DNA of 64,000 nucleotides. It comes from Oryzias latipes. Lineage: Eukaryota; Chordata; Actinopteri; Beloniformes; Adrianichthyidae. The stretch covers positions 22,502,160 through 22,566,159 of the forward strand of contig NC_019862.2 in the NCBI RefSeq assembly GCF_002234675.1, read 5' to 3'. This document shows, piece by piece, positions 49,376 through 62,400 of this stretch. A model generated the notes under the pieces. The model had not been told where the DNA came from and made no database searches. It was given only the letters and a program-made list of their open reading frames with translations. Made by a program: the position numbers and the translations under genes. Each line of letters opens with the position of its first letter. Position 1 is the stretch's first letter.

Positions 49376-50590
49376 AATGCTACGTTCACACCGAATGCAA
49401 TTCGTGCGTCAAATTTACATTTGCTGCCTCTGTTTCAATGTGCCAAATTTGCTGCTTGATGCCAGTGCAGCAATGGGTTCATAAACTGAATGCTCCTGCT
49501 ACATGTGGGAGTAGCTCATGTCTAGATTGTTTAGCCTCATCTCTACATGGAAGCAATGACAGTATTTATAATTTACAATACAAGTGTTACGCCCCCTTTG
49601 TGTCTAGGGGTGCTAGGGGGGGCATAACATAAAAAGTAAAGGTTTGGCTACTGAATTTAAGTGTAACAAAAAAACACCAAACGAATGTCTCCATAAAATA
49701 ACCCAATTTATTTACAAATAAACAATCCAACAATAACTAAAAGTGAAGCTAAAAGGCTTCAGGGTGAACCCAGGCCAAAACAACAAACAAAACCCCAACT
49801 AACTGCAACATGTAATCTTACCTGCAACAAAAGAAAAGGGAAATCAAAGACAGAACGCTAACCTCCCTAACCTAACAAAACCAGGAGAAAACATGTACTA
49901 AACAAAATGGCGGTTCACCCCTACAGCTTCACTTAAACAAAATCATAAACCAAAGGACTAAACAGAGTGGGCACAGACAAAACTACAAACTACAAAGAAC
50001 TACAAAGTGCAACACAAACTAAAACAAGTGGAGAAGACATAAACAAAATGGAGAACAAAACAAAATGGAGAAGAGGGCCAAGCTGCAGTGGAGGCTTTTG
50101 CTGCAAGGCACCCTTCTCACCGGCTGGAGGTCCAAGTGGTGGCTTTTAAAGGCTGCCTCCACCAGCTTGTCCAAATGGAGGCCACACCCTTGCCAGCACA
50201 CCTGAAAATAATCACAGACATACAAACAAAGATCCACAAAAAACACAGAAGTCCCACTCTGATACAAAAATAACACACAAAACACAGAACAAACAAACAA
50301 AACAAAATCAAATACAGCCCCAGCTGTAACACAAGGAATGACATGGATGATGTTAAGAGATCAGGTTTATTTATTTTGGCGTGCTCTAAAAAGTCATTTG
50401 TAAGCATGTTTCCACATCTGGGTTCATGAGATCATTCAGAGACTCTCCCAGCACGACGAGGTTCACCATCTACTGCAGGAGCTGCATCTGAGTGACGGCC
50501 GTTTTCAGTGGGTTTTTTTTTTTTATCTCTTTTTGACCCATTTTGATGACTTGATATCCCACATTAATCGGAGGAGGAAAAAAAATAAAA
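49376..50590 (+). mobile_element. HARBI1/Harbinger-like element interrupted by a solo LTR
   Basis: The left part is 49376-49584 (ATGCTACGTTCACACCGAATG end, then 'gggttcataaactgaatgct'); the right part is 50332-50590. Across the gap it aligns with the copy at 17800-18157. The right part encodes VHEIIQRLSQHDEVHHLLQE, then LHLSDGRFQ and, after a frame slip in a T run, HFDDLISHINRRRK, as in HARBI1-type transposase N-termini. The rest of the transposase is absent. Confidence 0.7.
49585..50331 (-). mobile_element. Solo LTR (747 bp) of an LTR retrotransposon
   Basis: It begins TGTTACGCCCCC and ends CAGCTGTAACA, so it has TG...CA ends, flanked by CAAG on both sides (ACAAG if one base is shared). Minus-strand features set its orientation: a TATA-like CCTTTAAAAG near 50140-50150 and AATAAA signals near 49707-49725, in the order U3-R-U5. 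No internal gag/pol is present. Family (gypsy-like or other) not decided. Confidence 0.8.
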
Positions 50591-53500
50591 ATATGAGTAA
50601 AATTAAAGGATCTTTTTATTATTGTCTCAATGAAAAAAAAAGAAAACTGGTTTAGGAGAATGATCCGATTCTCCTCCATGTTGGTTTTGGACTCGCTCGA
50701 CCTGCTGATTACATTATCAACACGTTACAGGCCAAAGCTGAGTCCCTGATTCGTTGACATGATGCATATTCTTTTCTAAAGTTCAGATATTTGAACTCTG
50801 ACAACATTGTGTCGCGATGCTGCCAGACTGAATGTGTCTGTACATAGATAGATTGATTCTGATGTAGAGAAAAGTCAATAAGCACCAATAGTCCTGGAAA
50901 AACTGCGTCAGAATTAACTGATTCCCATTGACTGCTAAAACACTTAAGTGCTGCATATCAGCGAAAAGCTGCTTTTCTCAGCTTTTAGAGTCAGTTGGAG
51001 ATATGTTGTCTATGTAAACAGTGAAAGAGTTATGGTTTCTAAATGAACGTCAACACTGGAGCTAAAGCTCCAGAATGAAAGGGTTTATTGTCTGGGCTCG
51101 ATGTTAAATTCTCCTGAACAACATATTGTTTTTAAGTCTTTTCCTAAAGACATTGGTGATTTTCAAGCAAGGAGAAGAGTCACTTGGTCAGAAAATAACA
51201 GCACATTTATTCAATTGTTCTACTAATTGTCTCAAAAGACCATATATTTTTGAGCACATCCTCTTTATTTGTAGACCTACAGCAGCTCAAATTCTTAGAC
51301 CTTTTTTAGCTTGTGTTCTCTTTGATTTACCGAAGAACTATAGTGGCGTTCCCCGATTGCGCTCCCTTTTTTGTTTACCCATTCGCTGTCCCCGACCCTC
51401 CCTGCTGCTCCCATCCAGCTTGCGCAGGGGATTGATGGAGATGCGGGATAGCTGTCATGCAGTTAATGGCATGGACACTGTCTTCCTGCCAAGAGATGGT
51501 AATCAAGTCTGTTTAATTCTCACATCTTACTGCGCTTTTCTGGCTTTTGCTAAAAACTCTCCTCCTCCTCTGTGATGGCAGGTAAAAAGTTGCCACCCAG
51601 CCCCCCCGCCCCCAAACCTCACCCTGATGCATGAGCCGCTCTTCCATCTGTGACCTGAGAGTTTCCAGAACATCACTCCTTGTCCCCTCTCCTAACAAGT
51701 CTTTCTCTCCTTCTGCTCCTCCGCCGAGGCTTCCTTTCTAGCCATTCCTTTGTTTCGTCTGCTGAATGAGTCATTTCCCTGCAACGTTTCATCAGGCATG
51801 CATAGTGTCTCATCGCAGCATCATGGACAATGAGTCCCTGTGGCTCGTGAAAGGTTAATGCTTTGAGTGATTGTAAATTGTTTGGCTATTCCTAGGAGCT
51901 GTGAAAGGGATAACTCAACCATAAAATTTGATCGGCTGCCTCCACCCCACCCTCTCTTCCCCCTTCCACCACCCTCATCTACACCATCCCCTGTCACTTC
52001 TCCCTTAATCATTTGTTTTTTTTTGTCTATCCCGACCTCATTTTCTAGCTCCACCTTCATAATATATATATTTACATTTATTTTCTCATTTGGCTGCCAA
52101 ACAGCTTCACAGGGGATGACACCGGGAAGTCAACCGCTCAGTATCTTATGTCAGGGTGGGATTTCAGCAAAATACACGCAATGTTTTACACTTTTAGGCC
52201 ACAATTTACAGCAGCAGGCTGCTGCGCTGTGACCCAAACAGAATGAAATACAGCTTGGTGACAGTTGGGAATACCTCTGACTGCTTTAAGAGCTAAAAAG
52301 GTTACTATAAAGGCTGACTGGGACAGACGGTATGCTTTCACAAGCAGTGACCCATTCACGGCTAGAACGATGGTTTAATGCTCAGTGTACTGAAGCTCGT
52401 TTCTCTTTTCCTTCAGGTGTGCAGTGAAGTGGAATGTGTCATCATAAACTTAAACTTGTCAAACTGTTTTTTGTTTGCTGATGTAGACCTGCCTCCTCAG
52501 ATGCAACAATTTGATTATTAGGGGTGAAACAATTCCCTTTAACAACGATTCAATTCATTTCATAAATATGGTTTCCCATTATGATTCATAGTCATTATTG
52601 GTTCATTTTAAACAATCCGATTCACTGACCTAAAATCAATCCAGGACATCTTTAGCCAAAACTTCAACTAATGTGACTCAGAAATAAATACCTGGGTACT
52701 GAACCATGCAAGTAAAGTTTTCCAGATTCCTTGTGTTTTATTTATTTTTTTTACAAAATAATCGAGCATAAAATAGATATGTGTACAAACAAACATGTAA
52801 ACAAGAATTAATGGTAAATCCATTCACGTTTTAATTTCATTAAGTTCAGCCTGCTGTTATTTTCCCACATTTAAATTATACAAAGGCAACCTTATTAGAA
52901 CATTCTACAACACTGTATGGTCACATGTCTTTGCTAAATTCAAAGTGTTTCCACACATTGGATTGTAATGGAGGACTGATCAGTTTTTGGGAAAATCATG
53001 TGTTTTGTCCATTCTTACATTGTAGTAAAATAAAACAAATGAAAGTTTAAGTGGCCGCTGGAAAAAATCTATGTAAACGTACATGAACGTGCGTTTCAGG
53101 CTTCCACATTCAAACCTCTTCAAACCAAGTAGCTACACAAGTTTTCATAACTGTTTTTGGGCTCTACAGACAAAATGCATGGCCATTCAACGCACATGGC
53201 GCATTAAACCAAGTTGAACTTTGATGAATTGGGGACAAATGATGTATTGATTTGATTTATCTGGTGTAATCCGACACAACGACAAGCCTGACAATGTCTG
53301 GATTTGTTTTTTAAATAGAGATAAGCCAAGGCCACTCTCCTGACATGATGGGAATCCGTTGCAAGGGCGCTAGCAATGAACCGAATCGTTTCGGTTTGCC
53401 CAAATCGTGAAATTTGCACCACGTGGACATAATATACAGTAAAAAAAGCCCTTCCCTGGTTGTACAGTGTGAACACCATGGGCTAAGTGCCTGTATGTAC

Positions 53501-56500
53501 GTTGCTTTAGATTGGCAGATGGCACACAGCAAACTAGAACAGGTGTGTTTCCCCAATTTGTCATCAAAGCAATAACTGTTTAATTGGTGCTTCAATGTCA
53601 TTTCATTACCTTTTCATTCAGTGTGGATGAAAACAGAGCATGTCCGTGTCGAATGAGTTCTCCTGATCCATGACCAGCACCAACCAACTTTGGGGTCATC
53701 TGTCGTGAGTCAAAGCGTAATTGCCGTTAGCCTGGGTTTAGTTTGTGTTAGGGAAATAATTATGGTTTCCACAGGAACATTTTCCCTTCAACACTGAAGC
53801 AATTAACCGTATTCCAGCAGATTCTTAAACAGAAAAAATGAGCTTTGTGCTGATATGCATAACTTAACACTAGTGAAGTGTTTTTTTTTTTCTAAACATA
53901 AATCAGCTGACTCTATTGTGGTGAAAAATCATTTTGCGGCGTTATGCAACACTTTGCTTAGGTAAAATTCCATGTCAGAATTACGTTAATTGCGTAAACT
54001 GTCAAAGAATCACGTTGGATCAAAGAGCATGGGTTATTTAGTTGTCACCGGGGACATCTCAATTTAATTATAAAGCACAATATACGCATGTATGCTAAGT
54101 TTTTTCAGTTGATGAAATCAGTTGTAACCTGTTGAGAGCCAGGCTGTACCGTGTAACCCTTTGTATGTCAATACACAACAGATGTATACAGGTAAAATTA
54201 AAGTCTTGTCTGTCGAGAGTCTGATCTCCACATTTAACCCTTCTTTGGTGAACTGCAGACTCAGGGGCATTCAGAAACCATTTAAAGGCCTAACCGTGCT
54301 AATTGCAACCCTTGAAGATAATTGTTAAATAAGGAAGGGGTTAAGACTAATTGCTGTCTTTTGGATGACCTAACTGTGGGTTCTGGTGCATGATTTCTCT
54401 GTCTCAGGGTAGACGTGCTACACTAATCCACTGAAATGAAAGTATTTTGCGTTTTTGGATGCAAGCACAATTTTCAATTTGGCATTTCTACTACTTGAAC
54501 TCCTCGAACTATATGGTACTATATCAAACATTATTTATTTTGTTCTTTTGACCACCTCGGTTGTTAAAATTCAATTATTTTTCTAAGAAATGAAAAAGAA
54601 ATCATTAAAAAACTGGTGCAGGTCATTATTTATGCTGAGTGGATGCTGGATGAGCTAGTGGTCAAAAACAGCACATAAAGAAGCTTTTTAAGAACCACAG
54701 CAGCTTTAAGTATCTCTTTTTAATGCATATAAATTGATTTATTAATTTGATTAAGTGCTAAGTGCTTTGTTAGTGAATCTGTTCTGCTCAAGTGGGGTAG
54801 CTCTAGCTATTACTTTGTTCTTTGCTTGTCGTCAGGTCTAGTCTCTGACCTTTTTTTATTTCAATGAGTGTTCTGAAAGCCCACTTTAAAAAAAAAGCTG
54901 CTGTTTAATTAAATGACTAGAAACTAGGATGCAATTAAGGGTTTAAGGCATGAAGAAACTAATTGTGTTTTACTCAGAAATAGGATGAAACATTACACGA
55001 TCTAACAGTTAGGTGTTCAGGGGGATTTTAAAAGATTGTGAACACTGACCAGATTAGATTTAGAATTGTTAATAGCTTTGTTAGATCTAAATGTAATAAC
55101 TTATTTTGTTGTGTTGATGATATTGTGATCTACTATAGTTTGATGCACATTGGTGCATTTTCAGGACCTTTTAATGCAACAAAAGTAAAACAACTTATTC
55201 CTTAACAAAATCACTCAGAAAATATGTGTTTTGCAGTATTTCAGTTTTTTTCCTCAATATATTTGGTTTGATTTCAGTAGACAAAATACTGTCCTGGTTT
55301 CCTGCAGTAAAAGATAAAGAAACAACGTCTTCATCTCCACTATTAAGTAGAGCAAATTACTTTTTTTTCTTTGGGATCTTGTATATATGTTGGGCCTGTC
55401 GTGCTCGCTAAAGTAAAAGCAGCAGCCTGGTAACTGGTAACAGTTCAGATCTTACAAAATCACCCAAAAATTATGTAAAGTTGATTTTACTCTGATATTT
55501 CATCAAATAGGTACTAAAAATGGCACTTGTCAGGTATTAAACAATTTACAAAAAACTAAATGGTGAAGGGAAGTAAATGTTTTGCCTTAAATTCCAAGCT
55601 AGAAAAACAAAACATTTTGTAAAAAAAAGTTCATTCTGAAAATGAAAATTGTGGATGATGATGAAGGTTTTCTACTATTTTTTTGTTTTGTTTTTAAAAG
55701 CTCTTGAAAGGGAAAACTGCAAATCTGATCACTTTTGAATACATTTCCCATCACCCTCCTTTACATATCTATCAAAAGCTTTACGCAGTGGACTAATGGA
55801 AGAGATGGTGGCCACTTGGCAATAGAAAACCAACTTTTTTTCTTCTTTTTTTTGCAGAACCTCTCACAGTCTACGAGCAGATTACGTCATAAGTTGATTT
55901 AATACTGGAAAAACCTAGGGTGCTATGGACTACAGTGAAATTGGAGCGTGCTGGTGCAGCAACTTCCATTTGGTGTATTATGTGGATATCAGATTACAAT
56001 ATGGCACCTAATTTATTTAAATGAAGGCTGCTTAGTGGTGCACATACTGAGAAGGTTTTCTAATCTTCTTCTGTCAGGTACCTGGAGCCCACACGTTTCT
56101 GTAGTTTAGGCCCATACAGCAGCCTCGTCTTCAGTTTGCATGGATGCACAAGAGTCATGCACTATTTAACAGATAAAATAAATTAACCCTGGAAGTATTT
56201 CAAATATGTGAGATTTAAAAAAAAAAAGTATAGATACAGTAGAGCTGGGGGTCTAGTTTGAATTGCAATGTTTTTTTCCCTGCAAATATAATACATCTTA
56301 TTTTGGGAAAATAAGTCCAGTATTGTTTCTATAACAAAAGTACATCTGAATACTTTGTTTTATATACCCTTTGACAGGTCAAACACTTCCTTTAAGTCTT
56401 TACCATGTTTGTTGCTGGTGTTTTGGTCCAGTCCTCTATGAAGATCTCCTGGCCTCCTGAGACCCGGCCCAGTCATTTATGACATCTAAAATGGACATTT

Positions 56501-56838
56501 TGTTTACCTGTAGATTTCTAAGGAATTAAGAGATACCTTTCCAAATCCTACTCTACTCTGTAGAGGACACCCTGGGCTTTCCAGTGATGTGTCATGTGAT
56601 GAGTTTGCATGCTGGGAAGTTTAAGTTTTACCTCTACTAAGATGACTGCCATACCATTTACCTCATTTTATGGAAAGGTGAAAGGCAAGTCAAATATTCC
56701 GTATCTATTCCTTTTTTTACCATGATAATTTTATATATTCTTGGTCATAAACATGTTAGGAACAATATTTTTAGATCTGAAAAAAGTTTCGTTTTCTGTT
56801 TTAAAACAGCAGGTGTTTAATAAATGTCAACTGTAGTG
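50591..56838. other. Non-coding stretch
   Basis: No coding exon supported. It contains a GC-richer block at about 51400-52240, a one-ended hAT-like fragment at 52519-52680, and the dispersed repeat at 53040-53640. From 53700 to 56838 it is AT-rich with nothing recognisable. Confidence 0.55.
53040..53640. repeat. Dispersed repeat, relative of 25626-26640
   Basis: It shares 'aaatctatgtaaacgtacat', 'gaacgtgcgtttcaggcttc' and 'aatgcatggccattcaacgc' in diverged form with the tspan1 intron 6 copy. Ends are imprecise. Confidence 0.5.
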
Positions 56839-56846
56839 GACCCCGG

Positions 56847-57988
56847 TAGGGTTGGGCGATGTCCCCTAATTTGGCCGTTGACGATGTTTGCTGTCAACCA
56901 TCGGGATGGACGATGACATCGTCGGGGGGGGGTATTTTTACATTTTTCGTTCTTATATAACTGCTATTCGTTATTTTGCTTTTTTCCTTTTATTTCCCAA
57001 CTAATGGTTAATCCGCGATGATCCAGTATAAACTGAGGGAAGTGACTTTTACAGAAAAAGTAACAAGCAAAATAGAAAAGAAGTGGTCCGCTCCCGCACT
57101 TAACCGGACCGGCGGAGGGCGGATTTACAGCTTTATGTTTGATGGGAAGGGGGGGGGGGTACATGAGCGGTATGTGTGGGAGATTTAAGACTGCGATCCG
57201 TCCCGCAGCTCTAGGGGTACGAGCTATCAAACTCAGAACCGGGTCTAAACGTGTGTCTGAGCACAGTTCGGATCGTCAGCACACACAGCGGTTTGAGCTT
57301 CAAAGCAGAAATGTCGCTCAGTCCTTAGAAAACATTCAATCAATCACGCGGATTTGTGTTTCCAGTCGTGTCCCGACTAAATAAAGGCTGATGTTATTCA
57401 CAGGATGCAGCGCCACCCAAAGCTAATGTTGTTAGCCCGTGTTAGCATACTGCTAATCCTGGCTACGTTCAGAAAAAGCACTGACCACACGGATTAAAAT
57501 TCAAATGATGAGCGAACAGGTGTTTCATAATAACCGTAACATTATTAAAAGCACGTTTAGAAGATCATCTCGTATTTTACCGAGCTGACATGTCAATGTA
57601 TATAGCTGCTCGGCGCTGTTATCGTTTTGTATTGAATTGTTACCTTCAATAAAGTTTGGAAAAAAAGCCGCTCGGCGGAAGTTGTATCCTCTTCCGGTTT
57701 TCAAACTGCGCATGTGCGAATACTGCGCGTGTGCGAATGATTTATTCCGACCGAAATTGTGACCTTAGTGAACGTTTTTATATTCTGAAAACATTTTTCT
57801 GGGCCCATGTACACCGTTGGATTCTAATCCGACCATTGATCCCATCAGGATATTTTGTACATGTAACCGCGGCTTATGGTGTCGACGCGCAACGTGGCGG
57901 TGGCGTGGCATCACGATGGTGGTCTCTCCATCGGGATGTCAGTCACCCATCACGATGGACGATGATATCGTCCATCGGCACAACCCTA
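56847..57988. mobile_element. hAT element, non-autonomous, 1142 bp, perfect 8-bp target duplication
   Basis: The ends are TAGGGTTGGGCGATG and, inverted, TAGGGTTGTGCCGATG. GACCCCGG occurs exactly on both sides (56839-56846 and 57989-57996). Subterminal 'gatggacgatgacatcgt' and 'gatggacgatgatatcgt' motifs occur near both ends. The GC-richer interior (57080-57960) has no transposase motif I recognise. It appears recent compared with other elements here. Confidence 0.92.
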
Positions 57989-58034
57989 GACCCCGGGACC
58001 ATTTTAATGTGTTTAATGGCTGCACATTATTTTA

Positions 58035-58166
58035 GGAGAAAAAAGTGAAGCAGAGAGGATTCTATACCAGATAGTTGAGGGAGATTCAGATTTGGAGCTT
58101 TCGGATGATAAAAAGGATGAGGAGAATGAGATTCAGGAAAAAATAACTGTTGTTTTTTTTAATTAA
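58035..58166 (+). pseudogene. Acidic coding fragment, possibly piggyBac-transposase N-terminus
   Basis: After 'cattattttag', an acceptor-like site, the frame reads GEKSEAERILYQIVEGDSDL, then ELSDDKKDEENEIQEKI, and stops in a T/A run. The mix of a short helix and an acidic DSD..SDD..DEE tract resembles the start of piggyBac-type transposases. No start codon or catalytic part is present. This assignment is weak. Confidence 0.3.
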
Positions 58167-58329
58167 CTTGATTTTTTTGTGTTTTTTAAACATCCATCAT
58201 AACAGGTTTACACCTGTGCTACCAGGGCGCCCTGCCTATCAAGATGACGCCAAACTTTGTGAATTCCGGAGTCTAATTCGTACTTTTCACAGTAAATTGT
58301 TAACATTTTCGAGGATCTGTTTTTGATTT

Positions 58330-58727
58330 AGTTGTGTTCCAACTACCGGGGAATCACACTCCTCAGCCTCCCTGGGGAAGTTTAGGCCACAGTACTGGAG
58401 AAGACAGTCCGTCTGATAGTCGAACCTCAGATCCAGGAACAACAGTTCGGTTTCCGTCATTGTCGTTGAACACTATAACAGCTCTTCACCATCTTTAGGG
58501 TGCTGGAGGGAATGCAGGAGTTCGCTCATCCAGTCTAGATGTGTTTTGTGGATTTGTAGAACCACAGGGTTTCATCTCTGCTCTTTGCAGATGACTTTGT
58601 CTTGTTGGCTTCATCAAGCTGGGACCTCCAGCGTGCATTAGGGCGGTTGTGGCCGAGTGTGAAGCGACTGGGATGAGGGTCAGCACCACTAAATCTGAGG
58701 CCATGGTTCTCGACCGAAGAAAGGTCG
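58330..58727 (+). mobile_element. RTE/Rex-like LINE remnant with internal deletion
   Basis: The plus strand reads NYRG-like 'aactaccggggaatcacact', EPQIQEQQFGFRHCR, VLEGMQEFAHPV and MCFVDL. It then jumps to the catalytic region SLLFADDFVLLASSS and AECEATGMRVSTTKSEAMVL. The segment between FVDL and the FADD box is missing, and several stops and frame changes are present. Dead copy. Confidence 0.75.
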
Positions 58728-58728
58728 A

Positions 58729-58780
<52 letters not shown>

Positions 58781-58782
58781 AA
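58728..58782. repeat. (AAAG)n microsatellite
   Basis: About 14 GAAA units directly after the LINE remnant. Confidence 0.95.
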
Positions 58783-59239
58783 TGAAACTTCACCAGAAGT
58801 TTCATTTCTGGTGATGTGTACAATGCTCTGGTTTGGCTGTTTGAGGAGGGAAACCTAGAATGGTGAGTAAGATTCTGTTTAAAACCAAGTGTGCACCCTT
58901 AGAATTAAAGAAAAGATGAATTTTGAGTGATTTGTGGAGTGGAGGACAGAGGATTGTATGCATTACTATGTCTGTGAAATTGAAAGAGTTTCCTTTGTTA
59001 ACAAAAATTATTAAACCTCAAGGTTTACATCAATTTACAAAAGCAGAAAAGACACTTTTTTCATCTCCATTTGCTAAATCTATATGAAAATGCTGATTCA
59101 TTCTTGTAATATTACAAACATGCAAACTGTGTGCGAACACATGATCCTGTTCAGCTTATTGTCATGGTTGCACATTTATTTTTTGCGTAAATTTGAACCA
59201 AAGTCTTTATAACTTTTTGAGGTATTAGACTTATTTTCC

Positions 59240-59465
59240 ACTGGGGAGCCGGTTTAGCTTGTGCTGGTTTGCGGCACCTTCCGTCCGTGAAACCAGGGTT
59301 CGAATCCTGGCTGCTCCCTTCTCTACTTCTGTGCCGGTCCCAAGCCCGGTTGCTTTGAGAAGGTTGCGTCAAGAAGGGCGTCCGGCGTAAAGCATTGCCA
59401 AGTTTACCATGCAACTTGTTTGCCGTGGCGTCCCCTGATGGGAAAAGCCGAAAGAGAAAGAAGAA
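59240..59465 (+). mobile_element. tRNA-derived SINE with LINE-like tail
   Basis: The head resembles a tRNA, with box B GGTTCGAATCC intact at 59297-59307 and a paired 'gggagcc...ggctgctccc' outer stem. The body is 'aagggcgtccggcgtaaagc', and the tail 'tggcgtcccctgatgggaaa' then AGCCGAAAGAGAAAG is shared with many teleost SINE and RTE 3' ends. Not a functional tRNA gene. Confidence 0.75.
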
Positions 59466-62400
59466 GACTTATTTTCCACTGATCAAGGACTCCTGGAAAC
59501 CCTCGGCTTCCAAAATGAACCACTGCAGATTGGATGTGAGCAGTTTTGCAGGAATGTGTAAAACCTTTGGTGCAATTAGATGCTCCTTCAACAAGTTGTA
59601 AGAAATCCGTTTCAACTTTTCCAGTAACAACCATTAGAAAGTTAGCTTCTGCTTTCGTGCGTGTCTTTGTTTTCAAATGTTTGATGGAGCTACTAAAATT
59701 GAACCCCTAAACACCTGAGCTTTAGCTTCAATGTTGACATTCTTTCGAATAGCGTAAGTCACCAACCGTTCATGCAATTAACGTAGTTCCAATGCATTCT
59801 GTAGCAGAACAAAACAACCTTGCGCTGATATGCAACACTATACAGCGGTGAAGTGTTTAGGCAATCAACTTGAATCAGCTGCTTAGGTTGCAGAGAAAAA
59901 CAGCTTTGTGATGTCACTTTTCTAACATAAAGTGTTGCATACCAGTGCACAGGGGTTCTCCTTTCTGCTGTTCTACTCGTCAAAATTCATGTTAAATGGT
60001 GAAAAGTTTACAGTGCGTCAAAGAGCGTGTTATGTTTCACACCTCGGTGTTAAAGAGTTACACTCAAAAGACTAAAGAAAGCGGTCCATTGTCTGGGAAG
60101 CCATTTCTTTTTTCCCCAATGTGCCTCTGTAGCCACATTAAACACCTCCGAGGTGTGAACAATTAAAATCCAAAACAAAAGAGTTAGTCTGGTGTCGGAC
60201 ATAAAAATAAAACTCCTGGGTTGAAAATTGCTCCCACTCCAGCCCTGCCTGTGCTCTGAGGTCTGAAAAATAATGATCCCTGGTTTAATTACAATCCTTT
60301 TCTCTCTGTAAACAAAACATTGGAAAAACAGCTTTTATTATCATGAAAAAAAAACCTTTAATAATTTGTTTTTAACCCACAGGCAGACAACAGTGTCAAG
60401 ACAAAAACTGAATGGAGGGTGATGAAGGATGCAGATTGCTGCTTTGTTAGACATGCCGATCTATTAAATGACAACATTAACTCTCTGAGCTTCATGAAAG
60501 GTGTGTTGATGTAAAGTCAGACGTGTCTTTTAAAGCAGTAGAGAGGATTATAACTTATAAATTGATAGGACATTTACTTGCCAGGGCCATTACTGCTTCA
60601 CATTTTCCCCTGCAGGATTTTCTTTTTTTTTTTAACGCATTCATGCAGCTCAAACCGTTTTCAGAGCCGAGCCCATTTGCCGTAGATATAATTATACAGC
60701 GGGGGGCTTTAAATGACAAACAGAACGACTCGGTACGTCGTGCCAAGTTTCTGATTTTCGCTCTGGCTTTCTGACCTTTCAAAGTTGAACATGATTATAT
60801 CCACATGTTTGGTGGGGAAACATCTGTGAGCAATAATGTAGAGCTACTGCCCTCCCACCACCCACCCACCCATCCCCACACGCACTTTACAAACTGGTGA
60901 AGAAGTGTATTTGGCTAAAGGAACGGACGACATGGATAATGTGTTGCAAAGGACACCTGCCATAGTAATTTTCACGCCCTTGCATCTGATGAGTTGTTTC
61001 TTGGTCATGCTGTGCTGCAGTCATCAGTTTGGAAGCATTTGGACGGACAAGTTTGTAAAATCTTTGAGTCGACGTGTTATCGTATTAAAGCAACCACTGA
61101 GCAAGAAAAGGATTCTACATTTGAGAAAAGCCTGCGTGGGAGTTTTTAAAGTCAGTACCACAAACATTTGTGGAGTTTTAAAAATCATGTTTGTTACAGC
61201 TGGAACTCATCAACAAAGTGAAGCCACATCTTCATCCATCCATTTCTGAACTCGCTGCATCACTTTTTAGGGTCACGGGCTTGCTGGAGCCTATCCCACA
61301 TACTCTTGGGCTAAAGCCGTGAACAAAGATCCGAAGGTAGCTTGAAAAGGAAAAGAAGAAGTGCATCGTTGGGTACTTTCTGGTTTGAGACACATTTGGG
61401 GATCTGCATCATCTACAGGGTCTTGAATACACTTCCTTTAAGAGGAGCATATAACTGTGTTATATAACATATAACACATACAAGTTTTTTTTTAATGAAT
61501 CCATAAAATACTAACCTAATTTCTTCCTTTGTGAGCAGTCACTTGGCTTCTCTCTCTATATTACTACACCTAAAGAATACATGCAAGGACAAAGACATCC
61601 TTTCCTAAAGTGCTGCAGACGTTATTTTATTATTTTTTTATCTAGTTGACTTTTTACACGCTATAACTGGATGTTTCACTAACTATTGTCTCTTTATCAT
61701 GAATAAAAAACCCATTTGCTGTTCATAAATGTTTTTATCCGCTCACACAGGGTTTTCTTTCTCAGAAGCTGCAATAACGCTTTGTGAAATGAAATATATA
61801 CACAGTTTAATGTGTTTTTTGCTCTCTAAAACCTTGGAAGAGCCACAACAAAAGCCGTTCAGAGGAGCCAAAGCATTCTGCTGTTAGACCTGGAAGAAAA
61901 GATAAAGTGCTGGCCAGCACCAGATCTCAAATTAAAATTCCATCTCGGACTCCGAGAAGTATATATGTCTGTAAAACATATATATTTAAAATTTATTGGA
62001 CACACTGAGCTGAGCTGAGAGCAGTTAATCATATGCCATATATATAGCCGCCATATATTGAGTCATATACTTGAAATATGAATGCCATAAAAAGGAATGC
62101 AAGATGTATGGGAGAGTGGGAAAAAACAGGGATTGATGGGAGAGCTCCTCTTTGGTTGCAGGGAGAGGAGGAGAAGAAGAGAGGACAGGAGTGGGATCTC
62201 TTTGTCTCCAGTTTTATTTCCCCAATCTGAATCTGAATCTGCCCCGGCTGCCTTTCGGTTGCGCGTCTTCCGCCCCTTCGCCACCCGTTGTCCCCTGTGC
62301 TGCTTCAGCTGCTCAACAGATGGCCAGTTGGCTCATTAACTTTAATAAATCTAACATCAATTAGACCCGAGGTAATTGGGATGCCTCGGAGGTGATTGCG

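Noticed and set aside
51126..51575. 149-codon plus-strand frame
   Set aside because: No recognisable motif or conserved segment; probably chance.
59240..59318. tRNA gene
   Set aside because: Box B is perfect and the ends pair, but the anticodon arm is not regular and the sequence continues into a SINE body and tail.
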